A stretch of DNA of 64,000 nucleotides from Nodosilinea sp. P-1105 (GTDB lineage Bacteria; Cyanobacteriota; Cyanobacteriia; Phormidesmidales; Phormidesmidaceae), in contig NZ_SMDQ01000028.1 in the NCBI RefSeq assembly GCF_012911975.1, forward strand, positions 1-64,000, read 5' to 3'. Every line of letters starts with the position of its first letter. The stretch's first letter is position 1. The notes under the pieces were generated by a model. The model made no database searches. It had not been told where the DNA came from and saw only the letters and a list, made by a program, of their open reading frames with translations. The translations under genes were made by a program, and so were the position numbers. Shown piece by piece: positions 34,885-44,075 of this stretch.

Positions 34885-36228
34885 ATGCCTACTATCCAAG
34901 ACATCGCCACCTACGCCGAAACCAGTGCCAAAAAGCTCGGAATTGCCAAATACGACGTTTACGGGTCTTCCGTGGATGAAACCAGTGTTCAGGTTGACAA
35001 GGGTGATCCCAAGCAGGTCAAGGCCTCTAACCGTTCCAGTGTGATCGTGCGGGTATGGAACGGTGACGGTAAGGTCGGGGTAACCTCCACCAGTGATGTG
35101 GACCCCACTGGTATGACTCTGGCCCTAGAAACCGCCCAGGAGGCCAGTGCCTTTGGGGTGGCTGAGCATATTCCCGACTTTAGCCCCGAAGCCACAGCCC
35201 CGACGGCTGAGGTGCCCGTAGAGCAAGTGCCCCCTGTGCCCGTGGGCGATTTGGTCAGCACGCTGGTCAATTTGGAAAAGCAGCTGTTAGATGCCCACCC
35301 GGCGATCGCCAGTGTGCCTTACAATGGTCTGGCCCAACGGGATATTAATCGGTTCTACATCAATAGCGCTGGGGCTCTGCGCCATGAGGCCCGCTCCTAT
35401 GCGTCGCTATACCTATACACCAAAACCGAAGAAGAGGGCCGCAAACCCCGATCAGCTGGAGCGATCCGGGTCGATCGGGGGCTGTCGCGGCTGGATTTGC
35501 AAGGCTGCTTGCAGGAAGCGACTGAGAAAACCATCAGCCATCTGAACTACGCCAAAGTTAAATCTGGCAAGTACCGGGTGGTGTTTTCTGGGGAGGCGTT
35601 TCTTAGTCTATTGGGGGCTTTCTCCAACCTGTACAACGCCCAGAGCATTTTAGATAAGCGTAGCCTGTCGACCCCAGATTCCCTAGGTAGCACGGTGGCG
35701 TCGCCACTGCTGTCGGTCTATGACGATGCCCTACACCCGGAAAATGTCAGTGCCGAAACCTTTGACGGAGAAGGGACTCCTACCCGGCGGGTAGCCTTGA
35801 TTGAACAGGGGATACTGACTCAGTTTCTACACAGTGCCGGTACTGCCAAGCGGATGGGAGCGTCCCCCACGGGTCACGCCAGCATTGGGGCTAAGGTTTC
35901 CGTTGGTCCCAGCTTTTACCATGTGCTGCCAGGGGAGGCGGCTAACGCTGACTTTAGCCTTGACACCGCCGATCAGGTGATCTTTATTGATGAACTCCAG
36001 GCGCTGCATGCCGGGGTGAATGCCCTGCAAGGATCGTTCTCCCTCCCCTTTGATGGTTGGCTGGTGAACCAAGGTGAGCGGGTCAGCATTGAGTCGGCGA
36101 CGGTGGCTGGTGATTTTCGGGATCTACTCAAGGCGATCGCCCATGTGGAACCGGAGGTAGAGATTACCCCCGGTGGCCTCTGCCCTCGTATTTGGGTCGA
36201 GAACCTGTCAATCACAGGGGATGGCTAG
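34885..36228 (+). CDS. tldE: TldE/PmbA-like subunit
   Basis: A 447-residue partner of TldD. It shares the fold (VSVDETSVQVDKGD, RSSVIVRVWNGDGKVGVTSTSDVD, FDGEGTPTRRVALIEQGILTQFLH) but lacks the HEXXXH zinc motif, as TldE does. The start is ATG 34885. The ORF track's 50 extra residues come from translated repeats (LPHLPTPSPPHLPH from CACCTCCC units). No SD is visible in the repeat tract before the ATG, which may lower or couple translation. Confidence 0.92.
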   Translation: MPTIQDIATYAETSAKKLGIAKYDVYGSSVDETSVQVDKGDPKQVKASNRSSVIVRVWNGDGKVGVTSTSDVDPTGMTLALETAQEASAFGVAEHIPDFSPEATAPTAEVPVEQVPPVPVGDLVSTLVNLEKQLLDAHPAIASVPYNGLAQRDINRFYINSAGALRHEARSYASLYLYTKTEEEGRKPRSAGAIRVDRGLSRLDLQGCLQEATEKTISHLNYAKVKSGKYRVVFSGEAFLSLLGAFSNLYNAQSILDKRSLSTPDSLGSTVASPLLSVYDDALHPENVSAETFDGEGTPTRRVALIEQGILTQFLHSAGTAKRMGASPTGHASIGAKVSVGPSFYHVLPGEAANADFSLDTADQVIFIDELQALHAGVNALQGSFSLPFDGWLVNQGERVSIESATVAGDFRDLLKAIAHVEPEVEITPGGLCPRIWVENLSITGDG

Positions 36229-36242
36229 AATGATGGGCCGGA

Positions 36243-36329
36243 TTATTTGGCCCGGCTGAAGGCAACAGCAGCGGCAATGATTAAGCTGAGTAATGCCAAC
36301 GGCACCCACAGGTCATTTACAGTCATCAT
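36243..36329 (-). CDS. Possible 28-residue single-helix membrane peptide
   Basis: ATGATGACTGTAAATGAC opens a reading frame for MMTVNDLWVPLALLSLIIAAAVAFSRAK, one hydrophobic helix with a basic end. Size and shape resemble small photosynthetic or NDH subunits, but I match it to none. There is no clear SD. It lies antisense in the tldE to Crp-fusion gap. It may be chance. Confidence 0.25.
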   Translation of the reverse strand: MMTVNDLWVPLALLSLIIAAAVAFSRAK

Positions 36330-36361
36330 AGGGCTACATCGGCTTGCAATAGGGAACTGCC

Positions 36362-38884
36362 ATGACTGTATCGGAACGCGTCACGTTTTTACAGGAGCGC
36401 ACCCCCCTGAGTGTCTTGAGCCCTGAGAGCTTGAGCGCGATCGCTGACAGCATGGAGACCTGCTCCATTGCGCCCCAGGAGATGATAGTAGAAGCCGGGC
36501 AGGAGCCAGCCGGGTTGTATATCCTCTGGGAGGGCAAGCTGGAAACTGTGGAAACCGGTATGGGGGGAGTGAGTTTCTTGCCGGGTACGGTGATTAACTT
36601 AGAAGCCCTGCTGCTGAGTCAGCCGGTGGAACAAACTATCCATGCCCTCTGCGATAGTACAGTCTGGTTCATTGGCCGCGATCGCGTCCAGCAGATCTTA
36701 GACACCCATCCAGATATTTTGCAGACCTTTACCCGCCAGCTGGTGGAAACCGTCAAACGGCTGTCGTTTCAGGTCAACTATGAACAAGAGCGTCAGACTG
36801 TGCTGCGCCCTTACCTGGTCACCCGGGCCAAGCGGGGGGTGATTGGCCGCAGTCGCTATGGGGATCGACTGCGATCGCAGCTGCGGGAAGCGGGCCACCA
36901 TCGTCGTCCGGTTCGGATTTTTGGAGAACCAGGGCTGGAAAAAGATAACCTGGCCGCCTTGATCCATTACGGCTCGGAGCAGCGCCGCCAACCGATCATC
37001 AAACTCGACTGTTCCAAGCTCCAGGCTAGCGGAGCTGACCTATTTGGTCGAGCCGGAGGCAAACCCGGTCTGATCGAAGCCCTGGGGCAGGGAACCCTGG
37101 TGCTAAACAACCCTGGCGAACTGGATGAAGACCTGATAGACCCAATCGTTCGATTGCTAAGAGACCGGGAGTACCAGCCGGTAGGACGCAATGGCACCAC
37201 CGTCCCACCCGTAAAGGCCCAGGCCCGGATTATTTTAATTTCAGAACAGGCCGTACCAGCCCTTGATAATCTAGTCAGCGACACCATCAAGGTACCCCCC
37301 TTGCGGGTCCGCAAGGCTGATTTAGAAGACTGGGTCAATTACTACCTGTCGCTGATTTGTCGGCGTCGGGGCATCGACCGCATCCAGGTGACCCCAGAGG
37401 CGATTCGCCGGTTACAATCCTATGACTTTCCCAACAACCTGCGAGAACTGGAAAACCTGGTGGAGCGCGCTACCGCCCAAATGGCTGGCGGCGGCCTGAT
37501 CACCGAGGAAATTATCTGGCCATCCCAAAGTAAGAAAAAGCAGTTTCGGTTGAACCTGCTGAATCGCTACCCTGGTCTGCGGCGGTTTCTGCGTAGCCCC
37601 TGGTGGCCCGATCGGCTCAATTATGGAATCACCCTGACTCTGTTTGCGCTGGTGGTGGGCGTGCTGTGGGTGGGGCCCCAGACCCGCCACCAGAATGTGG
37701 CCTTGACGGTGTTTTGGGCCTGGTGGTGGCCCCTGATCTTGGTGGGATTCCCCTTTGTGGGGCGGCTGTGGTGTGCTGTTTGCCCGTTTATGATCTACGG
37801 GGAGGTGACTCAAAAACTACGCCAGCGATGGTTTCCCGGACAGCTTAAACCCTGGCCCCGACGAGCGGCAGAACGCTGGGGAGGCTGGTTCTTATTTGGT
37901 CTATTTGTGCTGATTCTGGTGTGGGAAGAGGTGTGGGATTTAGAAAATACCGCCTACCTATCCGCCTGTCTGCTACTCCTGATTACCGCCGGGGCGATGA
38001 TTTTCTCGGCCCTGTTTGAGCGGCGATTTTGGTGTCGTTACCTGTGCCCCATCGGCGGCATGAATGGCATGTTTGCCAAGCTCTCGATCACCGAGTTGCG
38101 AGCCCAGCAGGGTACCTGCTCCGCCGAATGTACCACCTATCAATGCTATAAGGGCGGTCCCCAAAAAGGAGAAGGCCAGGAAACCAATGGCTGTCCCCTC
38201 TACTCCCATCCGGCCCAGTTGGAAGATAACCGCGACTGTGTGCTCTGTATGACCTGCCTCAAAGCCTGCCCCCATCGTTCGGTAGAGTTTAACCTACGCC
38301 CCCCCGGTATTGAACTGTGGACCACCCACCAGCCCCGCTCCTATGAAATCGCCTTAATGTTTCTGCTGTTGGGAGCCGTGTACCTGCGTCGCTTGCCCGA
38401 GCTGCAGCAGCGCCTGCACCTGCAGCTCCCTCTAGATACGGCCCTCCACCACAGCCTGGTGTCCTTCGGTATCTTGGCCCTACCGGCCCTGCTGCCCCTA
38501 ACGGTGGAAGCAGTGGGCTGGCTCTGGCAGCAAGGGCGATCGCGGTCCCAACCCCACTCCTTTGTCAAACTGGCCTATGGCTATCTACCTCTGGTGTGGG
38601 CGGCCAACCTAGCCCACTATCTCCGCCTAGGTCTATTGGAGGGAGGACGGGTTTTGCCAGTCTCTTTGGCCACCTTTGGGGCATCAGGGGCAAATCTGCC
38701 GGTTTGGGTGGCCCACCCCGCAGTGGTAGCCTTTCTACAGGGGGTGACCCTGCTTATGGGCATCGGGTTATCAATTTGGCTGACCCAGAAAATTGCCCGC
38801 CAACCCCTGGTCTATCGGCTGGCTAATCACAGTTGTACCGTGTTGCTGGGGGCCAGCCTATGGTGGATTGTGGTCGGGCTTTAG
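36362..38884 (+). CDS. Crp domain / degenerate sigma-54 AAA+ / NapH-like polyferredoxin fusion
   Basis: An 840-residue fusion. Residues 1-140 form a cNMP-type sensor (GLYILWEGKLETVETG). Residues 175-385 align to a sigma-54 activator AAA+ domain: DLFGRAGGKPGL, LRVRKADLEDWVNYYL and FPNNLRELENLVERA. Walker A is GEPGLEKDN, Walker B is TLVLNN with no acidic residue, and the GAFTGA loop is deleted, so it should not hydrolyse ATP. From about 410 there are eight or so helices with CAVCP, CRYLCP and a ferredoxin CVLCMTCLKACP, as in NapH/NosR/CcoG. No DNA-binding domain is seen. Cyanobacteria lack sigma-54, so the middle part is repurposed. Function unknown; a redox- or ligand-controlled membrane electron carrier is plausible. 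Confidence 0.88.
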   Translation: MTVSERVTFLQERTPLSVLSPESLSAIADSMETCSIAPQEMIVEAGQEPAGLYILWEGKLETVETGMGGVSFLPGTVINLEALLLSQPVEQTIHALCDSTVWFIGRDRVQQILDTHPDILQTFTRQLVETVKRLSFQVNYEQERQTVLRPYLVTRAKRGVIGRSRYGDRLRSQLREAGHHRRPVRIFGEPGLEKDNLAALIHYGSEQRRQPIIKLDCSKLQASGADLFGRAGGKPGLIEALGQGTLVLNNPGELDEDLIDPIVRLLRDREYQPVGRNGTTVPPVKAQARIILISEQAVPALDNLVSDTIKVPPLRVRKADLEDWVNYYLSLICRRRGIDRIQVTPEAIRRLQSYDFPNNLRELENLVERATAQMAGGGLITEEIIWPSQSKKKQFRLNLLNRYPGLRRFLRSPWWPDRLNYGITLTLFALVVGVLWVGPQTRHQNVALTVFWAWWWPLILVGFPFVGRLWCAVCPFMIYGEVTQKLRQRWFPGQLKPWPRRAAERWGGWFLFGLFVLILVWEEVWDLENTAYLSACLLLLITAGAMIFSALFERRFWCRYLCPIGGMNGMFAKLSITELRAQQGTCSAECTTYQCYKGGPQKGEGQETNGCPLYSHPAQLEDNRDCVLCMTCLKACPHRSVEFNLRPPGIELWTTHQPRSYEIALMFLLLGAVYLRRLPELQQRLHLQLPLDTALHHSLVSFGILALPALLPLTVEAVGWLWQQGRSRSQPHSFVKLAYGYLPLVWAANLAHYLRLGLLEGGRVLPVSLATFGASGANLPVWVAHPAVVAFLQGVTLLMGIGLSIWLTQKIARQPLVYRLANHSCTVLLGASLWWIVVGL

Positions 38885-39002
38885 AACCAGTATGTAAAGT
38901 TTTCACCAAGCACCTACATTTGGGACCTCAGCCAACATTGTCTTGGCGTCTGAGTCTGTTAGATTACCACCACCGCCTGAATTAATCTTCACTGGTTGTC
39001 CC

Positions 39003-39866
39003 ATGCTCCAGGATAGTTCGCTGGACTTTAAGCTTGTTCAACGGGTCTGTTTACTACAGCATGCCCTGGACCAGGCTATGGAGACGCTGGAAGAGATGCA
39101 GCAGCAGGTGGCTAATCACCAAATGCTGCAAGCTCACTTGGCCCAGACGGAAGAATATGCCAACGTGCAGCAAAAGATCATTATTAACCTACAGCGACAA
39201 TTGCAGGGCAAGGACCAGTGGCAGCAACAGATGGTCAGCCAACTCCTGGTTGAGGTCAGAGCCCTGGTCACCGATCAACAGTTAGAGCTAGAACGGCTGC
39301 GGGTCAGAATTTACCAAAGCCAGGCGGAAGTACAAGACTACCTGGTGCGGTTGAAAAATCACTACCAAACCCTTTCCATCAGTTTCACTCCTGATCAAGA
39401 GCAGGACTTGAATTCAGAGGTGATGATTGTCCGGGCGCTGACGGTCAGCCTCAGCAGCCAGTTACAGGCCGCCCAGCAGCACATCCAACAGCTAGACAGT
39501 ACCCTGACCAAATATCAGGTGACCTTTGCTCGCCTGCACGCTCAAGTCAACCAGGGGCCCCCTCTAGAGACTAGTTTCCACAGCCCCACCCCTGATGGGC
39601 ATCAACCAGAACCGGCCCTAACGGCGATCGCCGATGACCCCATTGCCCTGCGGGCCATCGTGGAAGCCCAAAAACAAAAAATCGACGAACTCACCGACGA
39701 GCTAAGCTACCAGTTTCGCCAGCAGACCAGTCTCAAATATCGCTGTCAAGAAATCGCCGCCGAGCGCGATCGCCTGAGGCAGCAAGCGATCGTCCTAAAG
39801 CTAGAAAATGAGGCCCTGCAAGAACAAGTGATCCCCCAGAACTGGCTAATGGATTCGACGTCGTAG
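39003..39866 (+). CDS. Coiled-coil protein
   Basis: A 287-residue, soluble, Gln/Leu-rich protein. Long heptad-like runs appear at residues 15-140 (ALDQAMETLEEMQQQV, ARLHAQVNQ later) and at 225-280 (AQKQKIDELTDELSYQFRQ). A less ordered Pro-rich break lies between (QGPPLETSFHSPTPDGHQPEP). No signal or enzyme motif is seen. Similar coiled-coil proteins occur in cyanobacteria without known role. I start at ATG 39003; the track's earlier start adds 20 residues. It is 118 bases after the Crp fusion. Confidence 0.75.
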   Translation: MLQDSSLDFKLVQRVCLLQHALDQAMETLEEMQQQVANHQMLQAHLAQTEEYANVQQKIIINLQRQLQGKDQWQQQMVSQLLVEVRALVTDQQLELERLRVRIYQSQAEVQDYLVRLKNHYQTLSISFTPDQEQDLNSEVMIVRALTVSLSSQLQAAQQHIQQLDSTLTKYQVTFARLHAQVNQGPPLETSFHSPTPDGHQPEPALTAIADDPIALRAIVEAQKQKIDELTDELSYQFRQQTSLKYRCQEIAAERDRLRQQAIVLKLENEALQEQVIPQNWLMDSTS

Positions 39867-39948
39867 ATTCATCCCTCAGCCGTGGGTTACGGCGGCAGTT
39901 AAGTGACCTAGCGATCGCCCTAACCCCGACCGCCTAACCCACGCTACG

Positions 39949-39969
39949 AATCCAAAATCCAAAATCCAA
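39949..39969. repeat. Three AATCCAA heptamers
   Basis: Three exact AATCCAA units plus AAT. Another STRR type, between the coiled-coil gene and the antiporter. Confidence 0.85.
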
Positions 39970-39982
39970 AATTTCTTCACCC

Positions 39983-41572
39983 CTACCCCCGAGCCTCACC
40001 CTCCGGCAACACCTTAACCAGCAGGGGGGCTAGCTCATTCTTTAGCTGCCCGGCCCGAATAAACTCGGCGTAGGTATCCACTTCGATGGCCAGCAATTCT
40101 TCCCGCAGCTGCTCCGAGGCATATTCGCGGATGACGGTATGCTGCTGCTCCAGTTTGGTCACCCTGTCGTTAACCTCATTCAGTTGGCCATCCACTAGCG
40201 CCATTTGGTAACTGATAAACTCAGGGTCAAATTCTTGATTGGCCTTAATGTCCTCCAGCCGCTGCATGACTCGATTCAGGGCCACTCGGTGGGCGATCAT
40301 CTGGCTGTATTCTAGCCGCAAGGGCTGATCCCCCAGCAGACCCAAATACTCTAGCAGGGGCTTGGTGGTTAACCCCTGGACCAGCAAGGTAAACAGCATC
40401 ACCCCAAACACGATGGAAATAATTTCCTGACGATCGGCCAAGACTGTTGGCACACTTAGGGCCAGGGCGACGGAGACCGATCCCCGCAGGCCACCCCACC
40501 AGAGAATAATCTGTCCTTTTAGCGGTAGCTCCATATTGGGACCCGTGACCGCATTGCTAAAGGCCCCCAGGCCAAAGACACTCACCGCCCGGGCAACCAA
40601 CATAATCACAATGGCGATCAAAATTTTGTCTAACTCATCCAATAACCCCTGAAATTGCACCTGGTCGCCAATCAGCAAAAACACGATGGAGTTGATAAAA
40701 AACGAGACAAACTCCCAAAATTCCGATACCACCAGCCGGGTGCGGGGGCTCATACCAATACGAGAGCCAAAGTTACCTAAAATCAGGCCAGTGGTGACCA
40801 CAGCAATTACCCCAGATCCCCCCAATTCTTCAGCCACCAAGTAGGTACCATAGGCCGACACCAGAGTGAGCGACTGCTCGACTAGGGGAATGTCAAATCG
40901 CTGGGTCAAAAACGACAGGCCAAAGCCAATCAGCCCACCAATGCTAATACCCACCCCCACAAACACCAAAAACCGAGCCACGGTCACAGATAGGTCAAAC
41001 TGTTCAAGCCCCAGGGCAATACCCAACAGCAGGTTAAACGCCACTACAGCCACCCCGTCGTTAAACAGGCTTTCCCCTTCCATGATGGTGGTGAGTTTTT
41101 TGTCCACCCCCAGCTCACGAAATAGGGCCACCACCGACACGGGGTCAGTGGCTGATAGGCTAGCCCCCACCAACAGAGCCGTGGCCAAGGAGGCTCCCGC
41201 AAAAGCTTGCAGACCAAATACCAGACTGCCCACACAGATAACCACCCCGACAATTGCGTAGAGCACAATCGGCACGGCATACTGTTTCAGCCGCTTCCAG
41301 GGCAGGTTCCAGGCGGCTTCAAACAGCAGCGGCGGCAAAAAGATGAACAGAATCAACTGGGGAGAGAGGTTAATCAATCGCACATCCAGCACCGCCAGGC
41401 CCAACCCCACTAGCAACAGCAGCAGGGTATAGGGAATATTGCGTAGCACACTAAACACCCGGGACAGGGTGGCTACCCCCAGCGACACCGACAGCACCAG
41501 GCAAAACTGGCGCAGGTTCGCCTCAATATTTGGATCTTCAAGGACGGGTTCAACAACGGTCAGTAGTTCCAT
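39983..41572 (-). CDS. CPA1-family Na+/H+ antiporter (NhaP-like)
   Basis: A 529-residue antiporter. About 12 helices include the ion-site motifs SLSATDPVSVVALF and GESLFNDGVAVVAFNLLLG, with the ND motif of CPA1. Further on is LWWGGLRGSVSVALAL. The last 110 residues are a soluble, charged tail (DRVTKLEQQHTVIREYASEQLREEL). It exchanges Na+ (or K+) for H+ at the plasma or thylakoid membrane. ATG 41572 is chosen over 41602 because the match begins there. It is 104 bases downstream of recN's end region on the same strand. Confidence 0.9.
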   Translation of the reverse strand: MELLTVVEPVLEDPNIEANLRQFCLVLSVSLGVATLSRVFSVLRNIPYTLLLLLVGLGLAVLDVRLINLSPQLILFIFLPPLLFEAAWNLPWKRLKQYAVPIVLYAIVGVVICVGSLVFGLQAFAGASLATALLVGASLSATDPVSVVALFRELGVDKKLTTIMEGESLFNDGVAVVAFNLLLGIALGLEQFDLSVTVARFLVFVGVGISIGGLIGFGLSFLTQRFDIPLVEQSLTLVSAYGTYLVAEELGGSGVIAVVTTGLILGNFGSRIGMSPRTRLVVSEFWEFVSFFINSIVFLLIGDQVQFQGLLDELDKILIAIVIMLVARAVSVFGLGAFSNAVTGPNMELPLKGQIILWWGGLRGSVSVALALSVPTVLADRQEIISIVFGVMLFTLLVQGLTTKPLLEYLGLLGDQPLRLEYSQMIAHRVALNRVMQRLEDIKANQEFDPEFISYQMALVDGQLNEVNDRVTKLEQQHTVIREYASEQLREELLAIEVDTYAEFIRAGQLKNELAPLLVKVLPEGEARG

Positions 41573-41676
41573 AAAGGTGCTAATCCTGATTGATAAGAAC
41601 ACCGTTGAGAATCATGACCGATCCTCAGCTGGAGTGCAAACTTTAAGCGATAACAATTTTGCCCAACCAAGGCACC

Positions 41677-43470
41677 TCAAAAGGTTTTGCGAATCGTGTT
41701 CGCCTGGGATAAAAGCGCCTCTGCAAACGATAACGATTCCTGGTGGGTTTCTCCCCCCGCCAACTGGGCCAACTCTTCTCGCCGCTCTACTAGGGAGAGG
41801 GGAGCCACCCGGACCACGGTGCGAATCGCCTCGGAGGGATCGGCATCAGCAGGAGCCGCCGGCTTACTTCTAGCCTGGGCTTGTTGTCTTCGTTGCGATC
41901 GCGACGGCTCTACCGCTCCACTATCTACCACCTGCTTACCCACCCGGAAGTGGGCATCAGCCATGGCCGCCACCATCGGTTGGTGGGTGACGCACAGCAC
42001 CTGATGTTGACGACCCAGGTGGTAAAGCTTTTCGGCGATCGCCTGGGCCACCCGCCCCGATACCCCCACATCAATTTCGTCGAACACCAAGGTACCCACC
42101 GGGTCCACCTGGGAAAAGCAGGCCTTCAGGGCCAGCAAGAACCGGCTCATTTCTCCACCGGAGGCGGTCTCCGCTAGGGGCTGTAGGGGTTCACCCGGGT
42201 TGGGGCTAAACATAAACTGGATGGCATCGGCCCCAGTGGCCGTCGGCCCCACCGGGCGTAAATCCACCTTAAATTGCACCCGGTCCATCGCCAGGGGTTT
42301 GAGCTCGTGAATCAAGCGAATTTCCAGGTCCTGGGCCACGTCCCGCCGCAGCTGCGACAGGGTGGCACAGGCGGCATCCAGGGCCGCCTGACAGCGGGCC
42401 AACTGGGCCTCTAGGTCAGCGATCGACTCCCCCTCCCCCGATAGTTCCGCTAGGGACTGCTGCACCTGATCTCGGTAGGCCATCAGCTCCGGCAGAGGGC
42501 GGCCATACTTGCGCACCAAACCCTTCAGGGTACGAATCCGCTCTTCCACCTGCTCTAACCGCTCAGGGTCGGCCTCAACACTAGCGCCATAGGCATTAAT
42601 CGCTCGGCCCGCCTCTTCCACCTGGGTCAGGGCTTCACTGACCAAGGCCAAAATCGGGGTAATCTCCTGGTCATAACGTTCCATATCGACCAAAATGCCC
42701 TCGGCCTGGCCCAACAGGTCAGCACAGGCCCCCGCCCCAGTCTCCGTTTCGTACAAAATCTGATACGCCTGGTAGCTGTTTTGCTGGAGTTCCACACTGT
42801 GGTTCAGGCGTTGCTGCTCTTGCAACAGATGATCCAGCTCCTGGGGATCATCCAGGCTGGCCTGGTCTAGCTCCCGCTGATGCAGCTGTAGCAGGTCAAG
42901 CTGGTCGCGCCGTTCTTGGTCGGCCTGGCGCCGAGCCGTCAGCTTTTGTTTGGCCTGGGTCGCTGCCCCATAGGCCACAGCCACCTGCTGTCGCTGCTGC
43001 AATACTGACTCACCCCCAAAGCCATCCAACCACTCCCGCTGCAAATCCGGAGAGCCCAACTGAACGGTCTGCCCCTGGGCGGTAATTTCCACCAGTCGCT
43101 GTCGCAGGCCTTCCAGTTGAAGTTTTGTAACTGGGTTGCCATTCAGAAACGAACGACTGCGCACAGAGGTTTTACTCAAGGTCAACTCCCGCCGCAGGGT
43201 GAGAGGGCCTTCTACGGTGGGCAAGTTCTGGGTCGCCAACCAGGGGTACAGGTCTGGCGGTAGCTCAAACACGGCCTCGACCAGTGCCTTGGTGCTGCCC
43301 GATCGCACCAACCGCTGGCTAGCTTTACCCCCCAGCACCGCATCCAGGGCATCAAGGATAATCGACTTGCCTGCTCCGGTTTCTCCGGTCAGCACATTCA
43401 GCCCCGCCTCTAACCGCAGATCGATCTGGTCGATCAAAGCAAAGTTCTCAATGTGCAGGGCCGTTAGCAT
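41677..43470 (-). CDS. recN: DNA repair protein RecN
   Basis: A 597-residue SMC-like ATPase for double-strand break repair. The N-terminal head has MLTALHIENFALIDQIDL and Walker A GETGAGKS near residue 30. Two coiled-coil arms follow, then the C-terminal head with TASGGEMSRFLLALK and Walker B TLVFDEIDVGVSG. An insertion rich in Arg/Gln/Ala (SQRRQQAQARSKPAAPAD) lies near the C-terminus, after HFRVGK. Length is near normal (about 555-590). Confidence 0.94.
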   Translation of the reverse strand: MLTALHIENFALIDQIDLRLEAGLNVLTGETGAGKSIILDALDAVLGGKASQRLVRSGSTKALVEAVFELPPDLYPWLATQNLPTVEGPLTLRRELTLSKTSVRSRSFLNGNPVTKLQLEGLRQRLVEITAQGQTVQLGSPDLQREWLDGFGGESVLQQRQQVAVAYGAATQAKQKLTARRQADQERRDQLDLLQLHQRELDQASLDDPQELDHLLQEQQRLNHSVELQQNSYQAYQILYETETGAGACADLLGQAEGILVDMERYDQEITPILALVSEALTQVEEAGRAINAYGASVEADPERLEQVEERIRTLKGLVRKYGRPLPELMAYRDQVQQSLAELSGEGESIADLEAQLARCQAALDAACATLSQLRRDVAQDLEIRLIHELKPLAMDRVQFKVDLRPVGPTATGADAIQFMFSPNPGEPLQPLAETASGGEMSRFLLALKACFSQVDPVGTLVFDEIDVGVSGRVAQAIAEKLYHLGRQHQVLCVTHQPMVAAMADAHFRVGKQVVDSGAVEPSRSQRRQQAQARSKPAAPADADPSEAIRTVVRVAPLSLVERREELAQLAGGETHQESLSFAEALLSQANTIRKTF

Positions 43471-43550
43471 AGGAGCAGTGTTTTAGTACCCACGTATTTT
43501 AATGGGAACCGCTGTAGATACGCTGCAGAAGAAGTACTAGGTACAACACT

Positions 43551-44066
43551 CTAATCCAAACACCCCTCGTCTAAATCTCGGGCGGTGGTGGGTGGGTAAG
43601 TACCCATGGGTGGGTAGGTTGTGGGTTGGATGGGCCGCCCTAAGATTGACCTTTGGGGTTGGGGGGGCGAGACGCTGTCATTCTCACAGAGGGCTTCTAC
43701 TTCAATTTCCACTAGCATGTCAGGATTCATCAACCGGGGGATCTCGACAGTGGTATTGACTGGCGGATGATCGGCAAACAGTTCTTGATGCACCTGGGCG
43801 ACATCATCCCAGTAGCCTAAGTCAGTGAGATAAATTCGGGTCCTGACCACATCGTCTAAATCAGCGCCAAGCTCCTCTAGGGCCTCTTGAATAATCTCAA
43901 AGCACCGCTGGGCCTGGGCGTAGGCATCCCCTGGGGCAAAGGTGCCCCCCTGGCCATCGCTGGGAACTGTACCAGAGACAAACACCTGCTGGCCAACCCG
44001 CAAGGCTCGACAGTAGCCGACTTTGTCTTCCCAAGGGGTGCCCGAAAATGCACGCTGACGAACCAT
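43551..44066 (-). CDS. Rid (YjgF/YER057c) family protein with C-terminal extension
   Basis: A 171-residue protein. The Rid core (VGQQVFVSGTVPSDGQG, LEELGADLDDVVRTRIYLTD, MLVEIEVEAL) takes residues 1-127. A Pro/Thr-rich 40-residue tail is extra. RidA enzymes need an Arg in PARST for imine deamination; here the site reads PPVNTT, so that Arg is missing. It therefore likely belongs to a non-RidA subgroup with unknown activity. It is 9 bases after the TPR gene on the same strand. Confidence 0.85.
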   Translation of the reverse strand: MVRQRAFSGTPWEDKVGYCRALRVGQQVFVSGTVPSDGQGGTFAPGDAYAQAQRCFEIIQEALEELGADLDDVVRTRIYLTDLGYWDDVAQVHQELFADHPPVNTTVEIPRLMNPDMLVEIEVEALCENDSVSPPQPQRSILGRPIQPTTYPPMGTYPPTTARDLDEGCLD

Positions 44067-44075
44067 GATGATGGA

